Below are positions 8,376 to 17,085 of a stretch of 51,287 nt of DNA, piece by piece. The position numbers and the translations under genes are program-made. The stretch lies in contig CAKUTA010000016.1 of the NCBI GenBank assembly GCA_934691625.1, positions 1 to 51,287 on the forward strand, read 5' to 3'. The stretch is from an uncultured Bacteroidales bacterium (GTDB taxonomy: Bacteria > Bacteroidota > Bacteroidia > Bacteroidales > UBA932). Numbering within the stretch: position 1 is the stretch's first letter; every line of letters begins with the position of its first letter. A model generated the notes under the pieces. That model was not told the origin of the DNA. It made no database searches and worked only from the letters and a program-made list of their open reading frames with translations.

Positions 8376-9605
8376 TTATTCCGATACCAGGCAGGAATCC
8401 AAGTCCTTGCAGATCTGTTCCTTATCCATGTTCTGGCCGATAAACACGATCTTCTGCATACGGTCTCCGTAATGAGAATCCCAGTCCTTCATTATAGTAG
8501 GATCCTGGCGCATCATACGGATCAGCTCCTCTTCAGGCGCCGTGGCATACCATTGCCCTGCCTCGCGGAGCATGATCTGCTTTCCGGCCTGCTCAAACAG
8601 GCATGACATATCCGTATTGTTCGAGAAATAGCACAATCCCTTCGCCCTTATGACGCTCTTCGGAAGCTTCTTACTGATGAACCAGTCGAACTTGTTAAGG
8701 TCAAATGCAGGACGGCGGAAGTACACGAACGTGCCAATACCGTACTCTTCCACCTCGCCGCCTTCATGCTCATGGTGATGATGCCCATGTTCGCCGCCAT
8801 CATGATCCTCAGGCTCATGATGATGTCCGTGCTCATCCTCATCATGCCCGTGATGATGCTCCTCCTCGTGGACATCACCTTCGATACCGCGTATCCAGCC
8901 GGCACCAGCCTCTGTCTGACGGAAATCGAATACATTGGTATCCAAGAGTTTCTCAATATCAACATCTGCATAGTCGCACTCGATTATCTGAGCCTTGGTC
9001 TGTATTTCACGGATAATCCTCTTTATCTTCTCGAGCGCTTCTGGCTTCACTTCAGAAGCCTTGTTAAGAAGTATCACATTGCAGAACTCTATCTGCTGGA
9101 TAATAAGGTTCTCTATATCATCTTCACCGAGATCCTTGCGCTCAAGCTGCTCTCCGCAGCCGAACTCATCCGCCATCCTCAATGCATCCACGACTGTGAC
9201 GATACAGTCAAGCCTAGGCGTACCGAACTCAGTATATACCCCGCCGATGGACTTCATGGAGCAGATTGTCTGCGCAATAGGCTCAGGCTCGCAGATTCCG
9301 CTGGCCTCTATGACAATATAGTCGAACTTGTCCATCTTCATTATCTCGACAAGCTGGTTCATCAGGTCCGTCTTCAGAGTGCAGCAGATGCAGCCGTTCT
9401 GCAATGCGACCAGGCTATCATCCTTCTGCCCTACCACACCGCCTTTCTGAATCAGGGACGCATCAATATTGACCTCCCCTATATCATTGACAATTACCGC
9501 AAAACGGATACCCTTCCTGTTCCCGAGAATCTTGTTAACCAATGTTGTCTTGCCGCTTCCGAGATACCCTGTCAGAAGCAGGACAGGCATTTCCTTAGTA
9601 TTCAT
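8376..9605 (-). CDS. CobW/COG0523-family metal-chaperone GTPase, His-rich
   Basis: A G3E-family P-loop GTPase of 409 residues. Seen directly: Walker A GYLGSGKTT (13-21), the switch region VNDIGEVNIDA, the family metal-binding CxCC motif GCICCTL (71-77), ASGICEPEP, and the NKxE-like LLNKASE. A linker of about 45 residues after the GTPase domain holds some fifteen to twenty histidines with Asp and Glu, a likely metal-buffering loop, followed by a CobW C-terminal domain. Family members deliver Zn or other divalent metals to target proteins; which metal is not shown. The frame is open to 9722, but the family start MNTKEMPVLLLTG is at 9605. A TACTTTG element (complement of 9690-9696) lies upstream. 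A strong terminator follows. It is not in an operon. Confidence 0.92.
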   Translation of the reverse strand: MNTKEMPVLLLTGYLGSGKTTLVNKILGNRKGIRFAVIVNDIGEVNIDASLIQKGGVVGQKDDSLVALQNGCICCTLKTDLMNQLVEIMKMDKFDYIVIEASGICEPEPIAQTICSMKSIGGVYTEFGTPRLDCIVTVVDALRMADEFGCGEQLERKDLGEDDIENLIIQQIEFCNVILLNKASEVKPEALEKIKRIIREIQTKAQIIECDYADVDIEKLLDTNVFDFRQTEAGAGWIRGIEGDVHEEEHHHGHDEDEHGHHHEPEDHDGGEHGHHHHEHEGGEVEEYGIGTFVYFRRPAFDLNKFDWFISKKLPKSVIRAKGLCYFSNNTDMSCLFEQAGKQIMLREAGQWYATAPEEELIRMMRQDPTIMKDWDSHYGDRMQKIVFIGQNMDKEQICKDLDSCLVSE

Positions 9606-9754
9606 ATAGTTCAGTTTAATTTTTTTCATTGCATCCGCCATGGCGCAGACATGACGCCATGCCAGGCAAACCCCGGCTGCCGGAAACTGCAAAGTATGCG
9701 CCAATCCGTTCCTGCACCACAATGACTGACATAATTGCAGGAGGGAGCATGGTT

Positions 9755-9831
9755 TAGAATCTGTTTTAAAATTATTATCTGAAGGTTTTCCCTCTCAAAC
9801 AGCTTTTCAATCATTTCAAAACAGCTTCTTA
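9755..9831. mobile_element. MITE copy with internal deletion (77 bp)
   Basis: The left end TAGAATCTGTTTTAAAATTA and the right end (about 9809-9831, reading TAAGAAGCTGTTTTGAAATG on the other strand) are near-perfect inverted repeats of each other. Both ends match the ends of the 165-bp element at 28739-28903: the first ~32 bp and the last ~41 bp are shared and the middle is missing. It encodes nothing and would need a transposase in trans. Confidence 0.7.
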
Positions 9832-10051
9832 GTAACAATTCATAAATTCAACAGCCTCTCAGATTATAATTTTCAGCTCATGGCACTATTTTATCGTTTT
9901 CAGCAAGAACCGTGCACCCCTGTAAACGTTTTACAAGGTATATTCCAAAAAAAGCAAATTTTTATCAGAATTTTAATTACGTTTTAATTTATTAAACCAC
10001 AGCACATTAAGCTTATCAATCAAAAATATTACAGAAAAATGTAAGAAAATA

Positions 10052-10082
10052 TTTGCAGCATGAGCAAAAAGCAGTACCTTTG
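10052..10082 (+). promoter_or_regulatory. strong Bacteroidota promoter of the small RNA
   Basis: TTTG at 10052-10055, exactly 19 nt, then TACCTTTG at 10075-10082. This is a full match to the Bacteroidota consensus and one of the two best promoters in the window. The predicted start is about 10087-10090, and no coding frame begins downstream before the terminator. Confidence 0.8.
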
Positions 10083-10086
10083 TATC

Positions 10087-10233
10087 GAGTTGATGATGGG
10101 GTTCTCCCACATACAGCTCGTTGGTTATTAGTTTTAGTGTTATTAATTATGTGGTTAGTGTGAGTTTTTGCGCGTGAGGCGTCATTACTCAACGATTTAA
10201 AAAGGTCCTTATCAAAAGTAAGGCCTTTTTTAT
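10087..10233 (+). ncRNA. putative structured small RNA, ~145 nt
   Basis: A consensus promoter and a rho-independent terminator bracket about 145 nt with no credible ORF. A closing stem pairs 10089-10098 (GTTGATGATG) with 10183-10193 (one bulge). An upper stem pairs 10107-10113 (CCACATA) perfectly with 10148-10154, leaving a 34-nt loop. Between the stems is an asymmetric bubble whose 3' strand is 28 nt. The layout (closing stem, large bubble, upper stem) recalls 6S RNA, but it is shorter than typical 6S RNAs and I cannot assign a family. It is convergent with gltB. A leader-only transcript is unlikely because no plus-strand gene follows for many kilobases. Confidence 0.65.
10202..10231 (+). 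terminator. rho-independent terminator of the small RNA
   Basis: Stem AAGG(T)CCTTA at 10202-10211 pairs with TAAGGCCTT at 10219-10227 (one bulged T), with a seven-nt loop, followed by T at 10228-10231 and more T/A. It fits the plus strand. Confidence 0.85.
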
Positions 10234-10242
10234 TTTATATCT

Positions 10243-10407
10243 GTCGGGACGGTGCCACGCCATCTCCACATAACCCTTTTATTTACATATATTATAACAA
10301 ATAAGGGCGTGGATTTGGAGCCATTTTTCAGGTCTAAATCCACGCCCTCAAAGCCATCTATATTGATTATAAATAGTTTACAAATTCACCAGTGGCACCA
10401 TCCCGAC
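10243..10407. repeat. nested inverted repeats, 165 bp
   Basis: The outer arms are 10243-10258 (GTCGGGACGGTGCCAC) and 10392-10407, complementary at 15 of 16 positions. Inside, 10304-10316 (AGGGCGTGGATTT) pairs perfectly with 10336-10348. The segment at 10299-10307 can instead pair with 10274-10284 (two-base bulge), so the inner stems are mutually exclusive. The length and terminal repeats suggest a MITE, while the nested stems suggest an RNA switch or terminator region downstream of gltB. No target-site duplication is evident. Confidence 0.6.
10295..10348 (-). terminator. possible terminator of gltB and the upstream gene train
   Basis: Reading the minus strand, the 13-bp stem 10348-10336 / 10316-10304 is followed by TTATTTGTT. 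The loop is 19 nt, long for an intrinsic terminator. It is the only good hairpin downstream of the gltB stop (10512). Confidence 0.45.
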
Positions 10408-10511
10408 GGTCGCTCGACAGAAGGAACATCTCCTGGAGACAGACAGCTGCGGCAGGTCCAGTCCTGGCAGACCGACATCAGAAGGGAGATCTCCCGGAAG
10501 CGGCGGCAGCC

Positions 10512-13500
10512 CTACAAAAGAGAGCGTTTCTCTGACAGCGGCGAGATTATCTTCTTGTACTCTACCGGGGTAACCTTCAGGAACTGGCGGGCATAGAGAT
10601 CCCAGTCGTCCAGGATCATTGACGCCAACGTGCTTCCGGTATATTTAAGGTGGGCGGCAAGCAGGGAACGGAGCTCCTCACGGTCGCTGTCATCCTCCAG
10701 AAGGGTCAGCTCGATCATATCCATGTTGCAGTAGTAGTCAAACGTGCCGTCAGGATCCCAGACATAGGCAATACCGCCGCTCATTCCAGCAGCGAAGTTA
10801 CGCCCCGTCTTTCCAAGCACGACCACCCTTCCCCCGGTCATATACTCGCATCCATGATCTCCGACGCCTTCCACCACAGCCGTGATTCCACTGTTGCGCA
10901 CACAGAAGCGCTCTCCTACAGCACCGTTGATATACATCTCGCCCGCAGTGGCACCATAAGCTATCGTATTCCCGGCAATGATATTCTCTTCCGCCTTGAA
11001 ATCGGCCTCAGGAGAAGGTGTCACGATTATACGGCCACCTGACAGCCCTTTTCCAAGATAATCATTAGCATCCCCGAACAGCCTGAATGTTACGCCATTA
11101 CAAAGGAATGCACCAAAGCTCTGGCCCGCAGAGCCGGTAAAATCGACATTGATGGTGCCATCAGGAAGCCCCTCCTGCCCATAACGTCTGGTGATTTCAC
11201 CGCTTATCATTGCACCTACGCTTCTGTCAGTATTACGGACAGGAACACCTATGCTCAGCTTATACCGCGACTCTATTGCAGGACGGAGCACCTGCATCAG
11301 CTCCATGTCCTTGATATTCTCCAGCTTATGCTCCTGCGGTGTAGTGAACACACGAGCATTGCCCTTGCAGCTTTCCGGTATGTACAGGACACGCTCCAGG
11401 GATACCTCATTGGCCTTGGCGCCTTCCGGATATGTCCTCTTCTTCAGCAGGTCCGCACGGCCGATCACCTCCTGCATTGACCTGTATCCCATCTCAGCGA
11501 GTCTTTCACGGATATTCCTCGCAAGGAAACGGAAATATGTGACGACTTCCTCAGGCTTGCCTTTGAAGCGTTTGCGGAGCTCAGGATTCTGCGTGGCGAT
11601 ACCCACAGGGCAGGTATTCTTGTTGCAGCCACGGCACATGATACAGCCTTCAGCTATCATGACAGCGGTGCCGAATCCATACTCCTCCGCGCCAAGCAGA
11701 GCCATGAACATCACGTCACGCGAGCACCTCAGGCCGCCATCCACCTGCAGCCGAACCTTTCCTCGCAGATCATTCATCACCAATGTCTGCTGTATCTGCG
11801 CCAGACCTGTCTCCGCGGGGCTTCCTGCATGCTTTACACTGCTTGCAGGGCTTGCACCCGTGCCGCCGTCGCCGCCGCTTATCAATATGACATCGGCCTT
11901 TGCCTTCGCCACACCCGCCGCAATCGTGCCTACACCAGCCTCGGAAACCAGCTTGACGCTGATGCGTGCCTTGGAATTGACATTCTTCAGATCAAAGATA
12001 AGCTGGGCAAGATCCTCGATGGAGTAGATATCATGATGAGGCGGAGGGGAAATCAATGTTATGCCAGGTATGGAATGGCGGGTACGGGCAATCAGCTCGT
12101 CCACCTTGAAGCCAGGCAGCTGTCCTCCCTCACCAGGCTTAGCACCCTGCGCCACCTTTATCTGGATTTCATCCGCATTGACAAGATAATATGTATCGAC
12201 CCCGAAACGGCCTGATGCGACCTGCTTGACAGCACTTCTCGCACTCGTCCCGTCCGGCCTCAGCACATTCCTTGAAGGATCTTCACCGCCCTCACCTGTA
12301 TTGCTCATTCCGCCGAAGGAATTCATCGCCAATGCTATAGTCTCATGAGCCTCCTTGCTTATGGCGCCGAAGGAGATAGCCTCTGCCACAAACCTCTTCA
12401 TGATGCTCTCCTCAGGCTCGACCTCATCCAGCGGAACAGGCTTCCTGTCACTCTCGATTTCCATAAGGTCACGGAGATTCATAGGATGCTCACGGTTTTC
12501 CTCTGCAATGCAGAACTGCTGGAATGCCTCGTAGTCCTTGTTGCGGACAGCGGTCTGAAGCAGCTTCACACGTGCAGGATCCCAGCAATGGCGTTCCCCG
12601 TCCTTTCTCCATGCATAGTTCCCGAAGTCATCGAGATGATCGGCCGCAGTCTGGTCTGAAGACTCGCCCTCCGATATTGAAAACGCCTGGCTATGGGCAT
12701 GCAGCACATCCCTCGCGACATCCGCGATCGTGATTCCCTCGATCTGCGAGATTCCGCCGCCCATATATTTTTCCAGCAATGAAGAGCTTACGCCGAGAGA
12801 CTCGAACAATGCCGCACCTCTGTAGCTGCGGATTGTGGAGATTCCCATCTTGGACAGGATCTTCAGCATGCCCTTGTTGATTGCGGTGATATAATGTTCC
12901 TCCGCAGCAGGGTAATCCAGCTGTATAGCCTTGTCATTTACCAGCTTGTCCAGAATAGAGAATGCCATATACGGATTCACGCCGCTGGCTCCGTAGCCGA
13001 TAAGCAGGGCGACATGCATCACCTCGCACACCTCTCCGGATTCCACGATAATAGCCGTCTGTCCACGTTTACGGCAATGTATAAGATGATGGTGCACAGC
13101 TGAAAGCGCCAGCAGGGACGGTATAGGCGCATGCTCCGCATCCACCGCTTTATCACTTATTATCAGGTAGTTATACCCAGCATCGACAGCTTTTGCCGCA
13201 TCCTTGCAGAGCTTGGAGAGAGCTGACTCCAGAGCACCTGTACCGCCCGCAGCCTCGAAGAGCATAGGCAGGGTAATCGTCTTGAAGCCCTTGTATCTCA
13301 GATTTCTCAGCGTCTCCATCTCACCGTTCGTCAGAATCGGGGATGTCAGCTTCACCACCTTGCAAAGCTCAGGAGACGGGTTCAGGATATTTCCCTTCAC
13401 GGCTCCGATATAGCTGGACAGCGACATGACGGCAGCCTCTCGTATCGGATCGATAGGAGGATTCGTCACCTGGGCGAACTTCTGGCGGAAATAGTTGAAG

Positions 13501-15026
13501 AAGCGCTGCGGCTTGTCCGACAGCACCGCAAGCGGAGTATCATCCCCCATCGCATACAGAGGCTCCGCGCTGTTCACCGCCATAGGCACCATGATACGGT
13601 CAACGTCTTCCTTGCCGTAGCCGAACGCATGGAGCATCCTGGAATACTCAGGAACGCTATGCTCCACCTTTCGCCCGCTCTTTATGTTCTTCAATATGAT
13701 TCGTCCGGAATGAAGCCAGTCGCCATACGGATGTTCCGCAGCCAGCACACTCTTTATCGAATCGTTGTCCATAATGCGGCCCTTCTTGGTATCGACCATC
13801 AGGATCTTCCCAGGATAGAGACGTCCCTTGGACGCAATCTCTGAAGCAGGAATGTCGCAAACGCCTGTTTCAGAAGCCATAACGAGAAGCCCGTTCTTCG
13901 TGATGAAATATCTGCATGGCCGGAGTCCGTTACGGTCCAGCATTCCTCCTGCATAACGCCCATCGGAGAAAAGGATAGTCGCTGGACCGTCCCAAGGCTC
14001 CATGAAAATGGAATGATATTCATAGAAGCTCTTGAGATCCTGACGCAGCGGATTCCCCTCGCGGTAGCTTTCAGGAATCATCATCGATAATGCATGAGGG
14101 ACTTCCATTCCAGCCCTGGAGAAGAACTCCAGTACATTGTCGAATGAGGCGCTGTCGCTCATTCCCGGCTGTATGATCGGGCTGATGTTCTCGCTCACGC
14201 TGCCCAGATTTGGCACCTTGAGCACTGATTCCCTGGTCTTTATCCAGAGACGGTTCCCGCGGATAGTATTTATTTCCCCGTTATGTGCAATGAGCCTGAA
14301 CGGCTGAGCCAGGCTCCACGTGGGGAAAGTATTTGTCGAGAAACGTGAATGAACAAGGGCTATGGCACTTGTGAAATACGGACTGGTCAGATCAGGGAAA
14401 TACTGGCGAAGCTGCATAGTCGAGAGCATTCCCTTATATACAATGGTTGATGTCGAAAGGCTGGCGATGTAGCAAGCAGGCTTGTCGTCTATAGAAGAGT
14501 CAAGCACTTTCCGCTCGATAGCCTTACGCACCAGGTACAGCTTATCTTCCAATGCCTTGCGGTCATCGCATCCGGTTATGAATATCTGCCTGATTTCAGG
14601 CTCAGCCTCCAGCGCCGCCTGCCCAAGGATACCACTGTTCACAGGGACCTTGCGCGAATGCATTATCGTGAGGTTGTTGGCCTCCACACATTCGTTTATT
14701 ATCTCGGTGAACCTGGCATTGTCCCTGGAATCTTTAGGGAGAAACACCATTCCGACGCCATAGCGTCCCTTCTCCGGCACAGGAATTCCATTCAGGAGGA
14801 TGAACTCATGAGGAATCTGCACCATGATGCCGGCTCCGTCACCAGTCTTGCTGTCCGCCCCCTCTGCTCCACGATGAGCCATATTCTCCAGCACCGTCAG
14901 GCCTTTCTCGATTATGTCATGGTATTTGCTGCCATTGATATTCACCACGAGTCCGACCCCGCATGCATCATGCTCATACTCCGGAGAATACAAGCCCTTG
15001 TCAAGTTCGTTTTCCTTCATTGTCAT
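10512..15026 (-). CDS. gltB: glutamate synthase, large (alpha) subunit
   Basis: A 1504-residue GOGAT large subunit that transfers the amide N of glutamine to 2-oxoglutarate in ammonium assimilation. A 21-residue propeptide precedes the catalytic Cys22 of the class II glutamine amidotransferase domain (ACGVGLV, 21-27). It is followed by the central domain, the FMN-binding synthase domain with GGQLPGFKV and the 3Fe-4S motif CIMCRGCNKNTCPVG, and the C-terminal GXGXG beta-helix domain (GGRIIV, GGRVVVLGKTGRNFAAGMSGG). All catalytic segments look intact. Its ATG overlaps the preceding TGA by ATGA, so it is translationally coupled to the frameshifted secreted-protein gene and looks like the last gene of the long minus-strand train. 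A gltD partner, usually adjacent, is absent from the window; the electron donor must be encoded elsewhere. Confidence 0.97.
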   Translation of the reverse strand: MTMKENELDKGLYSPEYEHDACGVGLVVNINGSKYHDIIEKGLTVLENMAHRGAEGADSKTGDGAGIMVQIPHEFILLNGIPVPEKGRYGVGMVFLPKDSRDNARFTEIINECVEANNLTIMHSRKVPVNSGILGQAALEAEPEIRQIFITGCDDRKALEDKLYLVRKAIERKVLDSSIDDKPACYIASLSTSTIVYKGMLSTMQLRQYFPDLTSPYFTSAIALVHSRFSTNTFPTWSLAQPFRLIAHNGEINTIRGNRLWIKTRESVLKVPNLGSVSENISPIIQPGMSDSASFDNVLEFFSRAGMEVPHALSMMIPESYREGNPLRQDLKSFYEYHSIFMEPWDGPATILFSDGRYAGGMLDRNGLRPCRYFITKNGLLVMASETGVCDIPASEIASKGRLYPGKILMVDTKKGRIMDNDSIKSVLAAEHPYGDWLHSGRIILKNIKSGRKVEHSVPEYSRMLHAFGYGKEDVDRIMVPMAVNSAEPLYAMGDDTPLAVLSDKPQRFFNYFRQKFAQVTNPPIDPIREAAVMSLSSYIGAVKGNILNPSPELCKVVKLTSPILTNGEMETLRNLRYKGFKTITLPMLFEAAGGTGALESALSKLCKDAAKAVDAGYNYLIISDKAVDAEHAPIPSLLALSAVHHHLIHCRKRGQTAIIVESGEVCEVMHVALLIGYGASGVNPYMAFSILDKLVNDKAIQLDYPAAEEHYITAINKGMLKILSKMGISTIRSYRGAALFESLGVSSSLLEKYMGGGISQIEGITIADVARDVLHAHSQAFSISEGESSDQTAADHLDDFGNYAWRKDGERHCWDPARVKLLQTAVRNKDYEAFQQFCIAEENREHPMNLRDLMEIESDRKPVPLDEVEPEESIMKRFVAEAISFGAISKEAHETIALAMNSFGGMSNTGEGGEDPSRNVLRPDGTSARSAVKQVASGRFGVDTYYLVNADEIQIKVAQGAKPGEGGQLPGFKVDELIARTRHSIPGITLISPPPHHDIYSIEDLAQLIFDLKNVNSKARISVKLVSEAGVGTIAAGVAKAKADVILISGGDGGTGASPASSVKHAGSPAETGLAQIQQTLVMNDLRGKVRLQVDGGLRCSRDVMFMALLGAEEYGFGTAVMIAEGCIMCRGCNKNTCPVGIATQNPELRKRFKGKPEEVVTYFRFLARNIRERLAEMGYRSMQEVIGRADLLKKRTYPEGAKANEVSLERVLYIPESCKGNARVFTTPQEHKLENIKDMELMQVLRPAIESRYKLSIGVPVRNTDRSVGAMISGEITRRYGQEGLPDGTINVDFTGSAGQSFGAFLCNGVTFRLFGDANDYLGKGLSGGRIIVTPSPEADFKAEENIIAGNTIAYGATAGEMYINGAVGERFCVRNSGITAVVEGVGDHGCEYMTGGRVVVLGKTGRNFAAGMSGGIAYVWDPDGTFDYYCNMDMIELTLLEDDSDREELRSLLAAHLKYTGSTLASMILDDWDLYARQFLKVTPVEYKKIISPLSEKRSLL

Positions 15027-15705
15027 TTGCTTTCTTTTCCTGTCACCTTCTCCTTCACTGCCTGGAATCCTTCCGTAACGCCCTCCTTGATTTTTTTCTT
15101 GGAGCTGTAGAACTTGGAAGGGTTGATTTCTGCGATAGTACGGTAGAATGACCTCGCCCAGTAATTCCTGAGTCCCATTCCTCCGGACTTGCCCTTGAAC
15201 GGCATGATGTCTATTATGCCCATCGTCTGATTATCGAAGAATACATAATAGAATGTACCATAGTCAGTTCCCTTGTTCAGCTCTCCGGCCACTACAACAA
15301 GTCCGAGCCCGTCGGCAGGCTTGATGTCCAGCTCCTGAAGCTCGAATTCCAGGTCCTGTCTTGCCAACGGATCTGCCGTATGGTTGATTTTCAGCTCATC
15401 AGCATCGATATTGCTGACATTCTTGAGCACATAGTCGATATTCACATAGTCAATCTTCTTGCTGATTCTGGCGGCAAGAGGCGCGACATACTTATCCTCC
15501 TCGTAATAAGCAGCCTGTTGATCTCAGAGAAGGCAGCAATAAATTCGCCAGCCGTCTCTTCCGCTGCCACCACCTTTACAGGCGCGAAATCTATTCCATA
15601 GAACCGCACAGCGTCATAATCACTCAAACTCTTGGTTTCCTGCGCATTCATCGTCACGCATGCAATCCCGGCCATAACGGCCAATGTCATAAAAAAGCGT
15701 TTCAT
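15023..15705 (-). pseudogene. secreted conserved hypothetical protein, frameshifted
   Basis: Two overlapping frames together make one protein of about 226 residues. The first opens at the ATG at 15705 with a signal peptide (MKRFFMTLAVMAGIACVTM, then NAQ) and reads LSDYDAVRFYGIDFAPVKV to ...SEIN. There the sense shifts by one base, at about 15517-15522, and continues as QAAYYEEDKYVAPLAARISK through to GMGLRNYWARSFY and a Lys-rich tail. The second frame is closed by a TGA directly upstream (15526-15524), so a single missing base between 15517 and 15523 explains everything. No slippery heptamer is visible. The joined sequence resembles a periplasmic Bacteroidales family of about 220 residues that I recall without a functional name. 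It could be a true pseudogene or a sequencing/assembly error. Its end overlaps gltB by ATGA. Confidence 0.75.
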
Positions 15706-15728
15706 ATTATAACTGCATTTAGAATCTG

Positions 15729-17036
15729 TCAACCGTTGTTTCTCTTGTCAATGAATTTTACCGGCTTGCGGCTCATCGGCGGAAACATTATCCTCGCCAC
15801 AGCCTCAGGAGTATCAAATATTACCCCCGGAGCTACCCTCACCTTCGCCCTGAAGATATCCTTGATCTCCTTCTCGAACCTGTCCGACGGGGTCAATGTG
15901 CCCACACGGACCGTCACATCATCTGTTCCAAGCTCATTGGTGCCAACCTCGACCACATAGTTCTTCACCTCAGCGATATTATCCAGGATATCGAAAAGTG
16001 CCGGCGGATAAAGTGTCGTGCCCTTGAACTTTATCATCTGCTTCTTTCTTCCGACCACCGAGCTTACACGCACCATGTTTCTTCCGCAGCGGCACGGTTC
16101 GTCATAATGATAGACCACATCCCCGGTCTTGAAGCGGAGAAGAGGCATGCCCGTCACGCCGAGCGTGGTTATCGTAACCTCTCCAGGCTCATCCGCCCCC
16201 ACAGGGTTATCATTATCATCCAGGAACTCCACGATCATCAGTTCCGGCTGAAGATGCCCGCCATTGAAATACCCGCAGTCCGTGAAAGAATGCTGCATCT
16301 CCGTAGATGCATAAGTGCTATACAGCTGAAGTTCAGGCCATTTATCATGGATAATCTGCCCTAGAGTATTCAGTTCGAATGTGCGTGGATTGCGCAATGC
16401 CTCCCCTATGCAGACACATTTCTTCATAGAACAATTACGGTAGTCTATGCCGTGCTCCTCGGCGAAAGAGATGAGCTTCACCAGAAAGGACGGCACTGCC
16501 ATTCCCACTGTCGGATGGATTCTGCTGATTGTATCCCACTGAAGCTCAGGTATTCCGTTGCCGACACGGACTATCCCCATACCGAGTTCACGTGCCCCCA
16601 GGAAATATGCAAGCCCAGCCATGAAGCGGCGGTCGATCGTCACCATCTCCTGTATGATGTCCTCCCTGGTACATCCGGCAGTCTGGAATGAAAGCTGCTC
16701 ATTGTATGCAAGATGCTGAAGGTCGCCTTCTGTCTCCATAAATGTCACAGGATCGCCGAGGGTCCCGGATGTAGTGGAATAGTCAATGACTTCCGACGGG
16801 CTGACGCAACAGAATTCAGCGCCATGAAGCTGAAGATCCCGCTTGGTAGTCACAGGTATCTGCCGAAGATCCTCCAGAGTTTCTATCTTGTCTATATCAA
16901 TGCTGTTTTCCGTAAAGAGCCGGCTATAGAAAGGCGACTTCGCCGCCAGATAAGACAACGCCTCTTTCATGCGCCTTTCCTGATATGCCTTTATTTCCGC
17001 CCTCGAAAGGAACTGGATTTCCGGATGTTTTTCCAT
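15729..17036 (-). CDS. phenylacetate-CoA ligase-like (PaaK / coenzyme F390 synthetase family) adenylating enzyme
   Basis: This 435-residue ANL enzyme probably adenylates an aromatic or related acid and loads it on CoA or an ACP. Visible motifs: P-loop DYSTTSGTLGDPVTF, YASTEMQHSF at the substrate-binding turn, LLRFKTGDVV, a paired Cys motif CRCGRN of the PaaK type, and VGRKKQMIKFKGTTLYPP before the C-terminal domain. The open frame extends to 17060, but MEKHPEIQFLSRAEIKAYQ at 17036 matches the family start. PaaK-like ligases supply or load starter units in aryl-polyene and flexirubin clusters, which fits the neighbouring ketosynthases and ACPs. It lies 49 nt after the YbaK-family gene and 23 nt before the secreted-protein gene. 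The exact substrate cannot be read from the sequence. Confidence 0.85.
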   Translation of the reverse strand: MEKHPEIQFLSRAEIKAYQERRMKEALSYLAAKSPFYSRLFTENSIDIDKIETLEDLRQIPVTTKRDLQLHGAEFCCVSPSEVIDYSTTSGTLGDPVTFMETEGDLQHLAYNEQLSFQTAGCTREDIIQEMVTIDRRFMAGLAYFLGARELGMGIVRVGNGIPELQWDTISRIHPTVGMAVPSFLVKLISFAEEHGIDYRNCSMKKCVCIGEALRNPRTFELNTLGQIIHDKWPELQLYSTYASTEMQHSFTDCGYFNGGHLQPELMIVEFLDDNDNPVGADEPGEVTITTLGVTGMPLLRFKTGDVVYHYDEPCRCGRNMVRVSSVVGRKKQMIKFKGTTLYPPALFDILDNIAEVKNYVVEVGTNELGTDDVTVRVGTLTPSDRFEKEIKDIFRAKVRVAPGVIFDTPEAVARIMFPPMSRKPVKFIDKRNNG

Positions 17037-17085
17037 ATTCGTAACACAACAATGAAGCAAATATAGTAATTTTCAATGAAAAAGT

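Larger units (their letters stand above)
9606..10511. other. 906-nt gene-free interval
   Basis: It contains, in order, the CobW-gene leader and promoter (to about 9700), a 77-bp deleted MITE (9755-9831), an AT-rich stretch with nothing recognised (9832-10051), a strong plus-strand promoter, a putative small RNA with its terminator (to 10233), and nested inverted repeats (10243-10407). The last 100 nt (10408-10511) are GC-rich, with codon-like texture in places but no recognisable protein in any frame. Confidence 0.7.

Noticed and set aside
8705..9725. Plus-strand frame of 319 codons with hydrophobic repeats
   Set aside because: Antisense to the CobW-like gene; the Met/Leu/Ile-rich stretch is the complement of the His-rich linker.
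10252..10596. 114-codon plus-strand frame
   Set aside because: It starts within the inverted repeats and reads antisense into the gltB end; no domain is seen.
14310..14325. CCACGTGG palindrome resembling the core of parS
   Set aside because: It lies in gltB coding sequence and the outer bases do not match the TGTT...AACA arms; no parS site is found near parAB.
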